In this document: piece after piece, positions 6,501 to 6,737 of the stretch
Position numbering within the stretch: the stretch's first letter is position 1
Layout: each line of letters begins with the position of its first letter
Assembly (NCBI GenBank): GCA_964230195.1
Contig: CAXRGH010000217.1
Coordinates: 1-6,737 of the forward strand
Direction: 5' to 3'
DNA from: CAXRGH01 sp964230195
GTDB lineage: Bacteria > Pseudomonadota > Gammaproteobacteria > Enterobacterales > Alteromonadaceae
DNA length: 6,737 nucleotides
Notes under the pieces: generated by a model
What the model was told of the DNA's origin: nothing
The model's input: only the letters and a program-made list of their open reading frames with translations
Database searches by the model: none
Program-made: the position numbers and the translations under genes

Positions 6501-6737
6501 ATACCACCAGCAGCACCAATTAAGCTAGCATAGTCGACTTGTCCGACTTGATAAGTTGGGTCTTGAATTGAACTATCATTGGACGATGTCCAACTCACAT
6601 TGTCTCCTTCATTAATCGCAATATCACTTGCAAAGACAACCGCAGATGCACTGCCACCAATCTGTACCGTATAAATTGACCCAGTCTCACCCGTTGTGTT
6701 ATTCACTATGTCAGATCTACTTGTTGCGCTGATGATT
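3560..6737 (-). CDS. C-terminal part of a giant cadherin-like repeat adhesin (5' end beyond window)
   Basis: The frame is open from the right edge to a TAA at 3560-3562. The first possible start, a GTG at 6704-6706, is preceded by in-frame sense codons (IISATSRSDIV), so the gene continues outside the window and that GTG is probably not the start. Residues below count from it. Four ~110-residue modules (about 69-515) share a DxDGSE or DxDGTE-like acidic turn, then ISGVPxxAxLSxG, NGxGxWTL and LxGLxVTP, the pattern of cadherin-like modules in type I-secreted adhesins. A degenerate RTX-like patch follows (about 520-655), then a fifth worn module (about 665-755), a GLEYVTSSG domain (about 759-860), a Glu-rich helical stretch, and a tail with Cys935, Cys1008 and Cys1020. 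No membrane segment or classical RTX block is seen in this part. A terminator follows directly. The likely role is surface adhesion, aggregation or biofilm; this is inferred from architecture, and export could not be checked because the N-terminus is missing. Confidence 0.9.
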   Translation of the reverse strand, partial: IISATSRSDIVNNTTGETGSIYTVQIGGSASAVVFASDIAINEGDNVSWTSSNDSSIQDPTYQVGQVDYASLIGAAGGINEDDALTVELGALLRDLDGSETVTGFSISGVPTGATLSAGTNNGGGNWTLLPAQISGLTMSLVTHDDTDFTLNITATNQEQDPDTGVITTDSTSVNLDVTVNAIADEVVITAADTSGDQNTPIALNISASLIDLDGSESMNSVVISGVPTNAVMSAGTDNGNGSYTLTPSQLNGLTVTPGDDLDFTLTITVNNSDTDTETGAVDTNQTVATMDITVNTVTVDGPVDATVLSSQVSGNEDGTIALNLGPIAAIDGTETIGDLLIGNVPEGTSFSSGTDNGDGTWTIPLADVTSLTMTPPAHSDDDFNLTTAVTFTDGNSSLEFSGLVEVTVTAVADPVQIVADDATGTVNSSIPLTLSASLIDSDGTEEITSIVISGVPSTATLNKGTLNGDGTYTVTQDDLSGLTVTATTADDINITMTVTNVDTDTETGAQSTNTTADSLVVTVDENAGGGVDDLEAATPNLSISLGDKTFIGHNNLIAADLNQVYDGVLQANQTITGTTASDYVKLTSAENNAGNVALGAGDDLVYITGWGSVIDRSIDGQGGINDTIVIEASVLQQIQYFGSGSGKITFTTGGTLLFNNVENVVTTNNSEVIHSQDIVINAELVDQDGSETLSAVSISGMPSGVEISQDGASSFTTDGNIFSVSVTSGVDSTLSMTYEGSLNSTITGTVFATETSTGDIATVSATQVIDSFIEGLEYVTSSGITGVTNDSGFLNYTDGDVITLSVGNITLGTIDSGEEGIQGIFMHDIAGVEASDLDNQYVQNLAVFLQSIDEDSNPENGITISEVTHYLFEEVDLDLSTASLAMVNQVLTEQGFEPVPVEQAMAHVEAALADAGEIELVDTVERVYDIDIESLIAEMSESGCDNVTFDNLPDNAVMSHGEPTEAGWVVTLEELQSADSLQVAIEGDELSDSGLNYTMSSQSSSDASLTHTTIQDCGMMIDKAANTMCLNDISMEVAVNIDDSQIGHDVDDLNNLV
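4127..4432 (-). other. GLxYxxSSGxxG domain with an Asp-rich loop in the right gene
   Basis: Residues from about 759 read VIDSFIEGLEYVTSSGITG, then GFLNYTDGDVITLSVG and LGTIDSG, followed by LDNQYVQNLAVFLQSID and EDSNPENGITIS. From memory, this order is a recurring module in secreted proteins and lipoproteins of marine gammaproteobacteria: a short beta domain, then a helix with LLQSLDxDxxPxNGI. The acidic loop around Asp844, Glu845, Asp846, Asn848, Glu850 and Asn851 resembles a metal-binding loop, but it is not a canonical EF-hand. A Glu-rich, probably helical segment follows (about 860-920). No function is known to me. Confidence 0.55.
4740..5150 (-). other. Degenerate RTX-like (haemolysin-type) patch inside the right gene
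   Basis: After the fourth module and a GGG-containing linker (NAGGGVDD), the protein has a stretch with two isolated Gly/Asp turns. These are LGAGDDLVY at about residues 589-597 and IDGQGGINDTIVI at about 609-621. It ends in FTTGGTLLFNNVENV. This resembles the edge of a beta-roll as seen in RTX proteins, where GGxGxDxUx nonapeptides bind calcium. Only one nonapeptide is near consensus, and there is no run of them as in true toxins or adhesins of the family. It sits in mid-protein with two further domains after it, so it is not a usual C-terminal RTX block. Confidence 0.55.
5163..6502 (-). repeat. Four cadherin-like modules in the right gene, alternating in type
   Basis: Modules begin near residues 69 (INEDDALTVELG), 177 (VVITAADTSG), 295 (DATVLSSQVSGNEDG) and 407 (QIVADDATG), and the array ends near residue 515. 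Modules 1 and 3 start with an EDD or EDG turn. Modules 2 and 4 share SASLID, DTDTETGA and a Thr/Asn-rich exit. The junctions into modules 2 and 4 are also alike (AIADEVVITA against AVADPVQIVA), so the larger period is a two-module unit of about 225 residues. Each module has an Asp-rich turn (DLDGSE, DLDGSE, AIDGTE, DSDGTE) of a kind that often binds calcium in cadherin-like repeats. Calcium binding is inferred from the family, not shown. Confidence 0.82.

Noticed and set aside
6704..6706. GTG as the true start of the right gene
   Set aside because: The frame stays open to the window edge with repeat-protein-like residues, and no clear Shine-Dalgarno is placed before it.

Overview
The window comes from a bacterial genome, most likely a marine or aquatic gammaproteobacterium (Shewanella, Vibrio or a relative). 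This rests on moderate GC content, Shine-Dalgarno-type starts, intrinsic terminators, and the kind of giant acidic repeat proteins encoded. The genus is inference, not something I can prove from the sequence.

Essentially all coding capacity is on the minus strand, in two very long genes lying head to tail, each cut by a window edge. Gene A occupies 3560-6737, with its N-terminus beyond the right edge. It is the last ~1058 residues of a surface or secreted adhesin-like protein. Reading N to C, it has four cadherin-like ~110-residue modules in an alternating A-B-A'-B' order, a short degenerate RTX-like Gly/Asp patch, and a fifth degenerate module. These are followed by a 'GLxYxxSSGxxG' domain with an Asp-rich loop, and an unusual C-terminal tail with three cysteines and the remnant of a sixth module. 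Gene B occupies 1-3140, with its C-terminus beyond the left edge. It has no stop codon in the window and reads as at least 1046 cysteine-free residues, made of nine tandem Ig-like modules of 108-125 residues that begin almost at the initiator methionine.

Between them (3141-3559) is a 419-bp AT-rich spacer with no convincing gene. It holds a strong intrinsic terminator 17 bp past the stop of gene A and a second, AT-rich terminator-like hairpin just beyond it. A weak promoter candidate and three perfect inverted repeats lie in the presumed leader of gene B, followed by a Shine-Dalgarno sequence 5 nt before the chosen start. Gene B is therefore probably transcribed independently of gene A.

Both products look like extended, acidic, beta-sandwich repeat proteins for adhesion, aggregation or biofilm. 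No secretion apparatus, protease or regulator is visible, so the export route is inferred. No RNA gene, CRISPR array, insertion sequence or phage gene was seen.
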